A DNA stretch of 64,000 bases from Planctomycetota bacterium. Lineage in GTDB: Bacteria > Planctomycetota > UBA1135 > GCA-002686595. Positions 36,801 to 46,035 of this stretch are shown piece after piece. The stretch spans positions 1 through 64,000 of the forward strand of contig JASLMK010000128.1 in NCBI GenBank assembly GCA_030746555.1. The letters run 5' to 3'. The notes below the pieces were generated by a model, which was not told where the DNA came from, ran no database searches, and saw nothing but the letters and a program-made list of their open reading frames with translations. Position 1 is the stretch's first letter. Each line of letters opens with the position of its first letter. The translations under genes were made by a program, and so were the position numbers.

Positions 36801-37778
36801 GTGAGCGCACCGTTCCTCTCCCTTGGGCCTTGGCTACGACGCACCTTCGGTCGCCCGGTCCATCGCGTGGCCCTCGACGCCGGCTCGACCTGTCCGAACC
36901 GGGACGGGACGCGCGGTTTCGGAGGCTGCGCCTTTTGCGACGTCGAGGGTTCGGGCACCGGCGCCGTGCGCTCGGGCACCGAGCTGGCCGAGCAACTCGA
37001 GCGCGGCATCCGGCGCGTGCGCCGCCGGGATGCCGAGCCCGGGGTGATCGCCTACTTCCAGTCCTATTCGAACACCTACGTCGAGACTGCCCGCCTGCGG
37101 GAGGTGCTGTCGGTGGTCGAGCCCTACCTAGCCGACCCCATCGTCGCCGTGAGCGTCGCAACGCGCCCCGACACCCTCAGCGAGCCCGCGCTGGAGTGTT
37201 TGAGCGAGCTCTCCCGGCGCGTCGCGGTGTGGGTCGAGCTCGGACTGGAGGCCGCCGACGACCGGATCCTGGAGGCGATCCACCGCTTCCACACCGTCGA
37301 CGAGTATCGCGACGCCGTCCGCCGCTCCCAGGCGGCGGGGCTGTCGGTCATCGGCCACGCCATCCTCGGCCTGCCCGGCGACGGCCGCGAGGGTGCCCGC
37401 CGCACGGCCCGGGTCATGGCGGAGACGGGCGTCGAAGGCGTCAAGGTCCACAACCTGATGGTCCTGCGCCGCACACGCTTCGAGCGGGACTGGCGCGCGG
37501 GGGAGCTCGAGGTGCTCGATGCCGACACCTACGTCGATTGGCTGGCGGACTTCGTCGAGCGCCTGCACCCCGAGGCCGTCCTGCACCGCCTCACGGCGGA
37601 CGCGCCCCTGGCTCAGCGGCTCGCGCCGCGCTGGGACGTCCACAAGAACGAGGTGCGCGAGAGGCTGGCCGCGGAGTTGGAGCGGCGCGGCACCCGGCAG
37701 GGCAGCCTGTACCGTGCACCTTCGAACCCCGCGGCCTCTGGCCGCGTGCCGGAGGGCCCCCGAGCTCAGGCCCGGTAG
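36801..37778 (+). CDS. Radical SAM protein, YhcC/TIGR01212 type
   Basis: 325 residues from GTG 36801. The cluster Cys lie in CPNRDGTRGFGGCAFC, the spaced form found in the YhcC family rather than the usual CxxxCxxC. Later motifs are YFQSYSNTY, ATRPDTL, WVELGLEAADD, IGHAILGLPGDGRE and LHRLTADAP, all family hallmarks. Members bind SAM and a 4Fe-4S cluster; the substrate of the family is not established. The gene is monocistronic and overlaps the convergent zinc-ribbon gene by 13 bp. The last 20 residues are low-complexity. Confidence 0.88.
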   Translation: MSAPFLSLGPWLRRTFGRPVHRVALDAGSTCPNRDGTRGFGGCAFCDVEGSGTGAVRSGTELAEQLERGIRRVRRRDAEPGVIAYFQSYSNTYVETARLREVLSVVEPYLADPIVAVSVATRPDTLSEPALECLSELSRRVAVWVELGLEAADDRILEAIHRFHTVDEYRDAVRRSQAAGLSVIGHAILGLPGDGREGARRTARVMAETGVEGVKVHNLMVLRRTRFERDWRAGELEVLDADTYVDWLADFVERLHPEAVLHRLTADAPLAQRLAPRWDVHKNEVRERLAAELERRGTRQGSLYRAPSNPAASGRVPEGPRAQAR

Positions 37779-38470
37779 AGGATGCGGTCGCAGCTGGGGC
37801 ACTGCACGACGCCCTGGCCGCGCGCGAGGCGCACGACGAGGTTCGGCATCACCTCCATGTAGCAGGCCTGGCAGATGTTCCCCTCCAGGGCCGCCATCGC
37901 CTCGCCGTCGCGCGCATCGATCAGCCGGTCGTACAGGGACAGGGTCTCGGGCGAGAGGGTGTCGCTCATCCGCTCCCGGCGCTTCGCGCACAGCTCGTCG
38001 TGGCGGCCCTGCGCCTCGGTGAGCTCGACCTCCAACGCCGTCAGGAAGGTCTCGAATGCAGTCCGGTCGGCGGCGAGCTGCTCGGAGAGCTCCTCGATGC
38101 GCGCCTCGAGGGCTTCGGCCTGCTCGACGAACTCCAGCCCCTCTCGCTCCGCCTCGTCGATCTGGCGCTTGAGGGAGCGCATCTCGTAGCGGCAGGCTTC
38201 CACGACGGCCATGTCCCGCTGGGAGAGGCTCTCCTTCTCCAGCTTGCGGATCCGGGCGCCGTGGGTCAGGTTCATGCCCTCGATCTCCTTGACGCGCAGC
38301 TGGAGGGAGACGATCTGCTCCTTCGCCTGATCGACCTGCGCCTGCCTCGCCGTCAGCTCGTTCTGGCGGCGGTCGCGCTCCGCCGGTAGGCGGCGCAGCT
38401 CGGCCTGGGCCTTGTAGAGGTCGCGGTCGATTTCCTGAAGTGCGCGGAGTGCTTGCACGGGGGTCTCCAT
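37766..38470 (-). CDS. Coiled-coil protein with C-terminal C4 zinc ribbon
   Basis: 234 residues. Residues 1-185 are almost all charged heptads (EIDRDLYKAQAELRRLPAER, EAERRAK-like patterns), forming a long antiparallel coiled-coil hairpin. The last 45 residues carry CQAC and CPSC, a four-Cys zinc ribbon, as in the DUF164/CT398 family. Family members are thought to act as adaptors in RNA, flagellar or secretion machinery, but a firm function is lacking. ATG 38470 is preferred, with a complete promoter upstream. It is directly downstream of rpoD but appears to have its own promoter. Confidence 0.85.
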   Translation of the reverse strand: METPVQALRALQEIDRDLYKAQAELRRLPAERDRRQNELTARQAQVDQAKEQIVSLQLRVKEIEGMNLTHGARIRKLEKESLSQRDMAVVEACRYEMRSLKRQIDEAEREGLEFVEQAEALEARIEELSEQLAADRTAFETFLTALEVELTEAQGRHDELCAKRRERMSDTLSPETLSLYDRLIDARDGEAMAALEGNICQACYMEVMPNLVVRLARGQGVVQCPSCDRILYRA

Positions 38471-38498
38471 GGAGTGGGCTCGGGTCGAGCGGCGGAAC

Positions 38499-38526
38499 AG
38501 TGTAGCCGCGCCCGACCGGCGCACAA
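38499..38526 (-). promoter_or_regulatory. Promoter for the zinc-ribbon gene (TTGTGC-16-TACACT)
   Basis: On the minus strand TTGTGC and TACACT are separated by 16 nt, and TACACT ends 28 nt before the ATG at 38470. Confidence 0.5.
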
Positions 38527-38625
38527 GCTCGCCCCGGCTCCGGACTTCAGGATCGGAGCGCCGCCGGCGTCCGCGCGCCCGACCTTCGGGGGGATCCGGC
38601 CCACGGCCCCCAGGCCCGCGGGGCC

Positions 38626-40365
38626 CTACAGCTCGTCGTCGTCCTCGTTGACCGACGTCGAGTCGTCCAGGAAGCTCGCCAGCTGACGGGCCCGGACCGG
38701 GTGGCGCAGCTTGCGCACGGCCTTGGCCTCGATCTGACGCACCCGCTCGCGGGTCACGCGGAAGATCCGGCCCACCTCCTCGAGGGTGTAGGTGTAGCCG
38801 TCACCGATCCCGTAGCGCAGCTTCACGATCTCGCGCTCGCGGAAGGTCAGGGTGCTCAACACGTCGTCGATGCGCTCCCTGAGCATCTCGTGCCCCGCCG
38901 CCTGCAAGGGACTCTCGGCCGAGTCGTCCTCGATGAAGTCACCGAAGTAGCTGTCGTCGGAGTCACCGATGGGCCGGTCGAGGCTGATGGGGTGCTTGCT
39001 GATCTTCATCACCCGCTTGGCTTCCTCCACCGTGATCTCGGTGGCCTCGGCCACCTCCTCCACCGAGGGCTCGCGCCCCTTGGACTGCAGGAGCTTCTTG
39101 GAGACGTTGCGCAGCTTGCTCATCGTCTCGATCATGTGCACGGGGATGCGGATCGTCCGCGCCTGGTCGGCGATCGAGCGCGTGATCGCCTGCCGGATCC
39201 ACCAGGTGGCGTAGGTCGAGAACTTGTAGCCGCGCCGGTACTCGTACTTCTCCACGGCCTTCATCAGGCCCGTGTTCCCCTCCTGGATGAGGTCCAGGAA
39301 CGACAGTCCGCGGTTGCGGTACTTCTTGGCGATCGAAACCACCAACCGCAGGTTGCCGCTCGAGAGCTTGCGCTTGGCCTCCTCGTACTCCGCGTAGTGC
39401 AGGCGCACCTGGTCGATGCGGCGCTTGAGGCGCCGGGTGGGCTCGAGGGCCGCGAGCTCCATCTCCGCCAGACGGTCGGAGAGCTCCCTGACCTGGGCAC
39501 CGCGCTTGCCGGCCCCCTTGAAGGCGGCCAGCTTGCGCTCGACCGAGCGCATCTCGCGGTAGTGTTCCTCGAGCATCTCGAGGTAGGGATGGACCTTCTT
39601 CACCTGCAGGTGACACTCCTCTATGAGGATCACGAGCTTGCGGCGCAGGTTCTGGATGAGCGTCAGGGCCGCCGAACGATCCGCCCTGGTCATGCGCCCC
39701 TTCAGCAGTGGGCGGTACTCCTCGCGAATCCTCGCGACCAGGCGCTCGATGGTCCCGACGTTGACCGGCAGGCGCCGGGCCAGGAACTGCTTGCCGAGGG
39801 TCTCGACGATCTTGGGGTCGTCGTCAGGCTTGGGGTTGGGATTGACCTTCAGGGTGCGATCGAAGGCCAGCTCACCGCGTTGGACCTGCCCGAGGATCAC
39901 CAGCGATTCGTCCATGCACAGACCCGACCCCATGCACTTCTTGCGGAAGCGCTTGCGGGTGATCTCGATGGTCTTGGCCAGGTAGATCTCCTCGGGGCGC
40001 GTGAGCAGGGGAATCTCGCCCATCTGCGTCAGGTACATCCGCACCGGGTCGTCGATCTTCTCCGGCAGGGGCGCAGGCTTGGGGCGCGCCGCCTCGACCT
40101 TCTTCTTCACCCGGGTGCGCTTGGCGGGTGCCGGGGTGATGCCGGCGGCCTCGCCCGCCTGCGCGGTCAGGGGCTCCTTGTCGGTACTGTCCTCGTCGAC
40201 GACGTCGACGCCGTTCTCTTCGAGGGCGATGAACACCTGGTCCATCTGGTCGGGCGGAATGAACTGGTCCTCGAGCAACCGATTCATCTCCGGGTAGGTC
40301 AGGTAGCCCTGCTTGCGACCCTCCTCGACGAGGGTCTTGATGGTGGTCTCGAGTTTCTCCGGCAT
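38626..40365 (-). CDS. rpoD: Primary RNA polymerase sigma factor
   Basis: 579 residues. Region 1.1-like ([17 protein letters not shown]), region 1.2 ([17 protein letters not shown]), a large non-conserved insert, region 2 ([20 protein letters not shown], then the -10-melting [12 protein letters not shown]), region 3 and region 4.2 ([19 protein letters not shown]) are all present. It directs polymerase to housekeeping promoters. dnaG ends 34 nt upstream, the order seen in the classic macromolecular synthesis operon. The C-terminus is extended by a short acidic tail. Confidence 0.97.
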   Translation of the reverse strand: MPEKLETTIKTLVEEGRKQGYLTYPEMNRLLEDQFIPPDQMDQVFIALEENGVDVVDEDSTDKEPLTAQAGEAAGITPAPAKRTRVKKKVEAARPKPAPLPEKIDDPVRMYLTQMGEIPLLTRPEEIYLAKTIEITRKRFRKKCMGSGLCMDESLVILGQVQRGELAFDRTLKVNPNPKPDDDPKIVETLGKQFLARRLPVNVGTIERLVARIREEYRPLLKGRMTRADRSAALTLIQNLRRKLVILIEECHLQVKKVHPYLEMLEEHYREMRSVERKLAAFKGAGKRGAQVRELSDRLAEMELAALEPTRRLKRRIDQVRLHYAEYEEAKRKLSSGNLRLVVSIAKKYRNRGLSFLDLIQEGNTGLMKAVEKYEYRRGYKFSTYATWWIRQAITRSIADQARTIRIPVHMIETMSKLRNVSKKLLQSKGREPSVEEVAEATEITVEEAKRVMKISKHPISLDRPIGDSDDSYFGDFIEDDSAESPLQAAGHEMLRERIDDVLSTLTFREREIVKLRYGIGDGYTYTLEEVGRIFRVTRERVRQIEAKAVRKLRHPVRARQLASFLDDSTSVNEDDDEL

Positions 40366-40399
40366 GACGAGTGGGTCTCGGATCTAGGGACGGCGACGA

Positions 40400-42229
40400 T
40401 CAGCGGGAAGCGTCGGGGGACAGGTGCCGCATCCGCAGGGAATGCATGAGCTCTTCTTGGAGGGCCGCGATCCTGGAACCGACCTCCTCGAGGCCCGTTT
40501 CGTCCGCGGCGTGTTCGTTTCGTTCGAGTTCGGCGATCAGGTCTCTGAGCTCGTCCTCCCGCCGCGAACACTCCAGCCGCGCCAGGAAGGCGAGCTCCCC
40601 CTCCAGGAGGGCGCGGGCGCTCTCCTTCTGACGGGCGGACTCGGCCAGACCGACCACGAGAGCGCGGGCGGGATGCTCGCCGAGGGCCGAGATGACCGCT
40701 CCGGGATCGACCAGGACCTCCTCGTCCTCGACCATGTCGAGCACGGTTTCAAGGACCTTTCCGAGGAGGGGATCGGGGCAGTGGGGAGCATGGGGCCTGA
40801 GGGCGGGAACCAGGCTCTCGTCGAGCAGCAAGGCGCCGACGAGGCCGCGCCAGGCTTCGATCACGCGCGGGTCGACGGAGGCGGACGGGGTGGCGGGCGC
40901 GGGGGCCGCCTCGGCCGCGCGGGCCGGGCGCGGGTCGCGTGCTCCGGCGCGGGTGCGCCATTGAGCCCGCAGGACTTCGGGCGCCAGACCGGTCCGGCGG
41001 GAGAGGTCGTCGAAGAGCTCGCTGCGATGGACGGGGCGCGAGACGCGGGCGACGAGCCCGAGGATCTCGTCGACGGCCTTGGAGCGCTCGATGCCGCGCA
41101 GGCCGTCGAGGCCCTCGACGACGAAGTCGAACCACCCCGTGGCCTGCTCGAGGATCGCCAGGAACGGCGCCGCACCCTCCCCGACCAGGAGGTCGCAGGG
41201 GTCCGCGCCTCCTTCGAGGACGGCCACGTCCAGCGCGACCTCCAGGGGCAGGAGGCCGTGGAGGGCCTTGAACGCCGCCCGCCGGCCGGCCTCGTCCCCG
41301 TCGAACACCAGGCTGACGCGCCGAGCACCGGTGCGTCGCACCAGGGCCGCGTGGCGGTCGGTGGTGGCCGTGCCCAGCACGGCGCCCACGGTCTGGATGC
41401 CGACCTGATGGGCCGCCATGACGTCGGTGTAGCCCTCGACCAGGACCAGGTGCCCGGTGCGCCGCACCTCGCCCAGGGCCCGGTCGAGGCCGTAGACGAG
41501 CTCGCTCTTGTTGAACAGGGCGGTCTGGGGCGTGTTGATGTACTTGGGCCCGTCTCCCTCCTCGAGGCGCCGGGCGCCGAAGCCGACGGCGCGCCCCGAG
41601 AGGTCGCGGATCGGGATCACCAGGCGCCCGCGGAAGAAGTCGTAGGGGCGACCGGAGTCGTTGCGGCGCACGAGGCCGACCTCCTCGAAGACCTCGAGGG
41701 AGAGGTCCTCGGCCCGCACCAGGTCCACCAGGGCCTGTCCGCCCGCCGGAGCCCAGCCGACGCCGAAGGCCTCGAGGGTGTTGCGCTCCAGGCCGCGGCG
41801 CTCGAGGTACTCGCGGGCCCCCCGCCCCTCGACGCACGAGAGGCGCTCGGCGTAGAAGGCGACCGCACGCTCCAGGGCCGCCCGGGCGCGGTCCGACTCC
41901 TCGCGCGAGGGCCCGCGGCGACCGCCCTTGCGCGGCACCTCGACTCCGGTGCGCGACGCCAGGATCTCCACGGCCTCCATGAAGGACACCGAGCAGAAGC
42001 GCTCGATGAAGCTGATCTGGTCGCCGCCTTCCGAGCAGGCGCCGAAGCAGTGCCAGGTCCCGCGCCGCGGATCGACCTTGAACGAGGGCGTCCGCTCCTC
42101 GTGGAACGGACAGCAGGCCTCGTAGAGGGCGCCGCGTCGGGTCAGCCCCCCGACGCGCTCGCGCACGACCTCCTCGATGGGGGCGCGCAGCTTGATCTCG
42201 TCGAGGGCGTTGCGGAAGTCGTCGGCCAA
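40400..42229 (-). CDS. dnaG: DNA primase
   Basis: About 609 residues from TTG 42229. It makes RNA primers for replication. The zinc-binding domain (about 25-65) has CPFH and then CFGAC, a CxxxC where most primases have CxxC. The catalytic core has the TOPRIM Glu in LVLVEGYTDVM and the acidic pair in VFDGDEAGRRA. The C-terminal helicase-binding region is Ala/Arg-rich. The start is uncertain: the frame stays open 364 codons upstream, but that part is low-complexity, and LADDFRNALDEIK is where family likeness begins. No clear ribosome-binding site precedes the TTG. Expressed with rpoD. Confidence 0.9.
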   Translation of the reverse strand: MADDFRNALDEIKLRAPIEEVVRERVGGLTRRGALYEACCPFHEERTPSFKVDPRRGTWHCFGACSEGGDQISFIERFCSVSFMEAVEILASRTGVEVPRKGGRRGPSREESDRARAALERAVAFYAERLSCVEGRGAREYLERRGLERNTLEAFGVGWAPAGGQALVDLVRAEDLSLEVFEEVGLVRRNDSGRPYDFFRGRLVIPIRDLSGRAVGFGARRLEEGDGPKYINTPQTALFNKSELVYGLDRALGEVRRTGHLVLVEGYTDVMAAHQVGIQTVGAVLGTATTDRHAALVRRTGARRVSLVFDGDEAGRRAAFKALHGLLPLEVALDVAVLEGGADPCDLLVGEGAAPFLAILEQATGWFDFVVEGLDGLRGIERSKAVDEILGLVARVSRPVHRSELFDDLSRRTGLAPEVLRAQWRTRAGARDPRPARAAEAAPAPATPSASVDPRVIEAWRGLVGALLLDESLVPALRPHAPHCPDPLLGKVLETVLDMVEDEEVLVDPGAVISALGEHPARALVVGLAESARQKESARALLEGELAFLARLECSRREDELRDLIAELERNEHAADETGLEEVGSRIAALQEELMHSLRMRHLSPDASR

Positions 42230-42609
42230 AGGAAGGTCGTCTGACGGGAAGGCTATGGGTGACGAGTGAACCCGATCACACCGGGCGCGCCGCGGCGCAC
42301 GGGCCGCGGCCTTCGAACTCGGGCGGGGTGCGCGGGCCGCGAAGTCTCGGCGGGCCGCGGGTGGACTCCGATCACAGACCGCGCGCACTGCACGCGGACC
42401 GGGGGAGTGGACGGGACGAGGGTGGGCGATGGCTCGGTTGGGGAACATGTGGACCGGGGAGACCGCCCCGAATCCGCGAGTCCGGGACCGAAGGGGGCGA
42501 AATGCACCTCCATCCCCCCGCTTCTGCCGCCGGTCTTCCGACCCAAGCCGCAGTTCAGAATAGCACGCGAAGGGGGGCGGGGCCACGCGGAGGGCCCTGG
42601 GAAGCGGTT
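42230..42609. other. Intergenic region upstream of dnaG with extended -10 promoter
   Basis: 380 bp without a convincing gene. On the minus strand, TGCTATTCT (42565-42557) fits an extended -10 promoter and would give dnaG-rpoD a leader of about 320 nt. The leader frame is open but Pro/Ala/Arg-rich. No terminator is seen after ksgA apart from an A6 run in its last codons. Confidence 0.4.
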
Positions 42610-43500
42610 TTACCGAAGTTTTTTCCCTCTCCACGCCACGCTGCGCGCCAGGGCCGCCAGGCTCGCGAGCGGCAGGGTCTCGGCCCGCGCCCGGGGGTCG
42701 ATGCCCTCCGCCGCCAGGGCCTCCTCGGCCGCCGCGCGGCTGCCCACCAGGTCCCCGAGGACCCGCCCCACCCCCTGCCGGCGGCGCCCCAAGAGCCCGC
42801 CCGCCAGTGCCGCCAGCTCCCTGCGCTGCTCGGCGTCGGGAATCGCCGGGCGCAAGGCGAGGTGCACGCAGGCGCTCTCGACCCGGGGCCGCGGCCAGAA
42901 CAGGGCCGGAGCCGCCGTGCGCCCCAGGCGTGCGTCGTAGAGCACCTGCAGGCGGATCGAGAGCAGCCCCCAGTCCGGCTCGCCGGGGGAGGCGACGATA
43001 CGCTCGGCCACCTCCCGCTGGAGCAAGACGCTCATGGTCGTCGGGGGGAGCTCGCGCTCGGCCAGCAGGCACAGCAGGGGCGCGCTGATCGAGTACGGCA
43101 GGTTGGCGACCACGCGCCAGGGGCCCGCGGTCGGGAGGGCGGCCGCCAACTCCTCCCCCAGGCGGTGCTTGCCCGCCAGGGCGTCGGCTCCGAGCCAGCG
43201 GACGCCCACGTCGTCGCCCACCTCGCGGCGTGCCAACTCCAACAGTCGCGGGTCGACCTCGACCGCCAGGACACGCGCCCCCGCGTCGCACAGGTGGGCG
43301 GTCAGGAAGCCCAGGCCGCAACCGACCTCCAGGACGAAGTCCCCGGGCTCGACGCCCGCGTCGCGCACCAGGGCGCGGCAGAGGTTGTCGTCGAGGAGGA
43401 AGTTCTGGCCCAGACGCCGCGAGGGACGGAAGCCCGCGGCGCCGAGCTCGGCACGCAGCTCGCTCCAGCGTGCCCGCCGGGCGCCGCCGGCCCCGCTCAC
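42610..43500 (-). CDS. ksgA: 16S rRNA (adenine1518-N6/adenine1519-N6)-dimethyltransferase
   Basis: 296 residues. It dimethylates two adjacent adenines near the 3' end of 16S rRNA during small-subunit maturation. It has the family start RRLGQNFLLDDN, the SAM site LEVGCGLGFLTAHL, and the catalytic NLPYSIS, then the small C-terminal helical domain. Length is usual. Its ATG overlaps the preceding stop as ATGA, so it is coupled to the FGE-type lipoprotein gene. Confidence 0.95.
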   Translation of the reverse strand: MSGAGGARRARWSELRAELGAAGFRPSRRLGQNFLLDDNLCRALVRDAGVEPGDFVLEVGCGLGFLTAHLCDAGARVLAVEVDPRLLELARREVGDDVGVRWLGADALAGKHRLGEELAAALPTAGPWRVVANLPYSISAPLLCLLAERELPPTTMSVLLQREVAERIVASPGEPDWGLLSIRLQVLYDARLGRTAAPALFWPRPRVESACVHLALRPAIPDAEQRRELAALAGGLLGRRRQGVGRVLGDLVGSRAAAEEALAAEGIDPRARAETLPLASLAALARSVAWRGKKLR

Positions 43501-44453
43501 CGCCGCGCTCCCGCCAGAAGGGCGGCCAGCCCCTCGGGCGCGCCCGGCTCGGCCGCCAGGCGCTCGAGGAGTGTCGTGGCGGGCCGCCCCCAGCGCCGGC
43601 CTACGGCCTGCAGGCGCTCGTCGGCTCGGTCGAGAGCGCTCCAGGCTTGCGCGCGGGAGCGCAGGTACTCCTCGGCCTCCACCACCAGGCGCAGCCCGAG
43701 GTCACGCCCGCGGTGGGCGGGGTCGACGCTGCGGGCGCAGAAGGCCACGCCGCCGGGGGCCTGCGGCTCGGGGGCGTGCAGGGGCCGGGAGTGGGACAGG
43801 AAGCTCCCGCCGGCGACCCAGGTGCGATCGGGGCGCGCCGACTCCCCCAAGCATCCCTCGACCCACTCGGCGGCATTGCCGATCAGGTCGTGGACTCCCC
43901 CACTCGTGCAGCCGCGCTCGAAGGTCCCCACCGGCGCCAGGCGCCGCAGGCCGAGCTCCATGGAGTTGGCGACCGAGGCCGCCGCGGTCGTGCCCCAGGG
44001 CCAGGGCTGGGAGCGCGTCCCGGCCGCCAGGCGCACCCACTCGCGGGCCGTCGGCAGGCGCATGTCCTCGCCGGCGGCGAAGGCGCGCGCCTCCGCCAGG
44101 TCCATCCAGGTTGCGGGGCGGTCCAGGTCCCCGTCGGCCCAGTCCTCCATGCGCTCGGTGAGCAGGGAGCCCAAGGCTCGCGGCCGGGTCGAGGCCCAGG
44201 CCAGCCACTCTCCGCGCGTGACCTCGAAGCGATCGACGAGCAGGGGCGCGGGGTTGGAACAGTCGATCCCTGGAGGCAGGGCGCCGGGCACGACACACTC
44301 GGCGGCGGGGACGAACGCGAGGCGCTCGAGGCGCGCGAGGTCGTCGTCGGCGACCTGCTCCACGCCGCAGGCCAGCGAGCCGCAGATCAGCGCCGCCCGC
44401 GCGAGACGGCCGAGAGCACGCCTCCCCGCCGCGCTCCGACCGACCGGCGTCAC
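43497..44453 (-). CDS. Lipoprotein with formylglycine-generating-enzyme (FGE-sulfatase) fold
   Basis: 318 residues from GTG 44453, whose first bases overlap the upstream stop (GTGA). A signal with a lipobox-like end (AALICGSLAC) suggests a lipoprotein. Residues about 60-240 match the FGE/SUMF1 fold: FEVTRGEWLAW, RLPTAREWVRLAAG, PWPWG, GVHDLIGNAAEWVE, VAGGSF, and a final DLGLRLV. The two Cys of the catalytic pair in true FGE are not evident, so it is more likely a structural or binding member of the fold than a sulfatase activator. The C-terminal 70 residues are helical. It lies between the OmpA-like lipoprotein and ksgA. Confidence 0.75.
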   Translation of the reverse strand: MTPVGRSAAGRRALGRLARAALICGSLACGVEQVADDDLARLERLAFVPAAECVVPGALPPGIDCSNPAPLLVDRFEVTRGEWLAWASTRPRALGSLLTERMEDWADGDLDRPATWMDLAEARAFAAGEDMRLPTAREWVRLAAGTRSQPWPWGTTAAASVANSMELGLRRLAPVGTFERGCTSGGVHDLIGNAAEWVEGCLGESARPDRTWVAGGSFLSHSRPLHAPEPQAPGGVAFCARSVDPAHRGRDLGLRLVVEAEEYLRSRAQAWSALDRADERLQAVGRRWGRPATTLLERLAAEPGAPEGLAALLAGARR

Positions 44454-45154
44454 TCCCCCTTGGAGACGAAGATCTCGACGCGCCGGTTCAGGCGCTTGTT
44501 GTCGGCGGTGTCGTTGGGCCGCAGGGGGACGAACGGCCCGAAGCCGGCGACGGCGACGCTCTCCCCGCCGACGCCCGAGCGGATCAGGATCGCCGCCACC
44601 TCGAGGGCGCGGCGGGTCGACAGGTGCAGGTTCCCGTGGGGGAACTTCTGCAGGGTGGCGGGCCTGACGACCGGGTCGTCGTCGGTGTGCCCGCGTACCC
44701 AGATGCGCCCGTGGGCCCCGACCGAGATCTCGGCGGCGATGTCCGCCAGACGACTCTGCCCGTCCTCCCCGACCTCGGCCGAGCCGGAGTCGAAGAGCAC
44801 CGCGTCCTGCACCATGTAGAGGGTGCTGCCATCGGCCAAGGTGTACTTGGAGACCGGACCCGGATCGTCCCGGAGCCCGGCCAGCATGCGCTCGTATTCG
44901 TTCAGCCTCGACTCGAAGTCCTCGCTGAAGCCCGCGTCGAGAGCCGCGACCCCGCCCATGGCGAGCTCGGTGGACAGGCGCTCGTTCTCCGCGACGACCA
45001 GGGCCCGCTCGCGCTCCACGTCGTGCAGGCGCATCTGGTAGTGACGGGCGAGCTCCTTCGCCTCGTCGAACTCCTCCTGGCTGACGCAGGAGGTCAGCGC
45101 GGCGGCGCACAGGCACAGCGGCAGCAGGCGGGCGGCAGTTTGGTTGTTCTTCAT
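44450..45154 (-). CDS. OmpA-family lipoprotein
   Basis: 234 residues from the second of two adjacent ATGs, which gives a better distance to GAGGGG. A lipoprotein signal (MKNNQTAARLLPLCLCAAA, then LTSC) is followed by a coiled-coil region (about 25-75) and an OmpA C-terminal peptidoglycan-binding domain (about 110-230, with DSGSAEV, VRGHTDDDPV, NDTADNKRLNRRVEI). It would tether the outer envelope to the cell wall. First gene of the OmpA-FGE-ksgA operon. Confidence 0.88.
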   Translation of the reverse strand: MKNNQTAARLLPLCLCAAALTSCVSQEEFDEAKELARHYQMRLHDVERERALVVAENERLSTELAMGGVAALDAGFSEDFESRLNEYERMLAGLRDDPGPVSKYTLADGSTLYMVQDAVLFDSGSAEVGEDGQSRLADIAAEISVGAHGRIWVRGHTDDDPVVRPATLQKFPHGNLHLSTRRALEVAAILIRSGVGGESVAVAGFGPFVPLRPNDTADNKRLNRRVEIFVSKGE

Positions 45155-45246
45155 CATCCCCTCGGTGTCCCCTCGGTCGGTCAGTGGAATGCTCGTGATC
45201 CCCGGTGAGATGCGGGTTTTCGCGCCCCGCACCCCTTCCGGGACCG

Positions 45247-45276
45247 AGTCTAGTCCCTGGCCGCTTCGATCCCCAA
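45247..45276 (-). promoter_or_regulatory. Promoter of the OmpA-FGE-ksgA operon (TTGGGG-18-TAGACT)
   Basis: On the minus strand TTGGGG and TAGACT are 18 nt apart. TAGACT lies about 90 nt before the lipoprotein start. Confidence 0.45.
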
Positions 45277-45289
45277 GGAGCAGGGCGGC

Positions 45290-45325
45290 AAAAAAAACGG
45301 ACGGGCGGGACGCGGCACCCCCCCC
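45290..45325 (-). terminator. Rho-independent terminator after the excisionase-like gene
   Basis: On the minus strand, an eight-G run pairs imperfectly with CCCGCCC across an 8-nt loop, followed by 8 consecutive T, unusual in this GC-rich sequence. It lies about 50-90 nt after the stop of the upstream gene and just before the next promoter. Confidence 0.5.
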
Positions 45326-45376
45326 ACGCACGAGGGCGCGAGGGTTCTCGCGGGGTCAGGCCGGCCGGCAGCCCGC

Positions 45377-45925
45377 CTACTTGGCGAACATGCCGGCGAA
45401 GGGCTCCGCCAGGCTCGTCATGTGGCCGCTGGCCACGGCGAAGACCACCGGCAGGGCGGCGACCGCGAACAGGGTGGTGACGATCATGGCCGCTCGCAGG
45501 CCCATGCCCTCGGTCTCCTCCTCGTCGGCGGCGGCGGCGGCGGCACCGCGGGGCGCCGCGCGGCGCACGGGCTGGGCGGTCACGATCTCCTCCTCGTCGT
45601 CGAGGTCGATCTCGCCGACGTCCTCGACGTCCTCCTCCTCGATGATCGTGTCGACGTCGGAGATCTCCTCGGTGGCCATCCCGGCCTTGTCGCCAAGCGC
45701 GTCCTCGTCTTCGAACACGAGCTCCTCGTCGCCGGAGCCCACGTCGACGATGTCGCCCGAGAGCTCGTCCCGCAGGGCCTCCACGTCTCCGCGCCGCAGG
45801 CGCATCGTGTCGCCCTCGCGGAAGGCACGGATCTCGCCCTCGGAGACGAGGCGCTTGAGCTCCTCTTCCTTGAGGCGCAGCTCGGACAGGGCTTCATCAA
45901 AGCTGAAGAAATCTTCTTCTGCCAC
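45377..45925 (-). CDS. Excisionase/MerR-like DNA-binding protein with a C-terminal membrane helix
   Basis: 182 residues from GTG 45925 (aaggag 7 nt upstream). Residues 1-50 (FSFDEALSELRLKEEELKRL, then SEGEIRAFREGDTMRL) look like the helix-turn-helix of excisionase-type proteins, with the typical recognition of a weakly basic segment. Residues 50-115 are strongly acidic (EEISDVDTIIEEEDVEDVGE). A transmembrane helix is near the C-terminus (about 147-170, LRAAMIVTTLFAVAALPVVF). The combination suggests a DNA- or protein-binding factor tethered to the membrane. It is the last gene of the group running from the pilus operon. Confidence 0.6.
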   Translation of the reverse strand: MAEEDFFSFDEALSELRLKEEELKRLVSEGEIRAFREGDTMRLRRGDVEALRDELSGDIVDVGSGDEELVFEDEDALGDKAGMATEEISDVDTIIEEEDVEDVGEIDLDDEEEIVTAQPVRRAAPRGAAAAAADEEETEGMGLRAAMIVTTLFAVAALPVVFAVASGHMTSLAEPFAGMFAK

Positions 45926-46035
45926 TTGGGGACTCCTTGGGGCGGTCGGGGGGTCTACGGTTTCGGGGATCTGGTTGCCTGGCGGTCGGGATCGGAGGAT
46001 CCGCGACCATGATAGCGCCCGGACGGGCGCCGAGG

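Noticed and set aside
42230-43321. A long upstream extension of dnaG in the same frame
   Set aside because: The extension overlaps ksgA out of frame and is low-complexity. Family likeness begins at the TTG near 42229.
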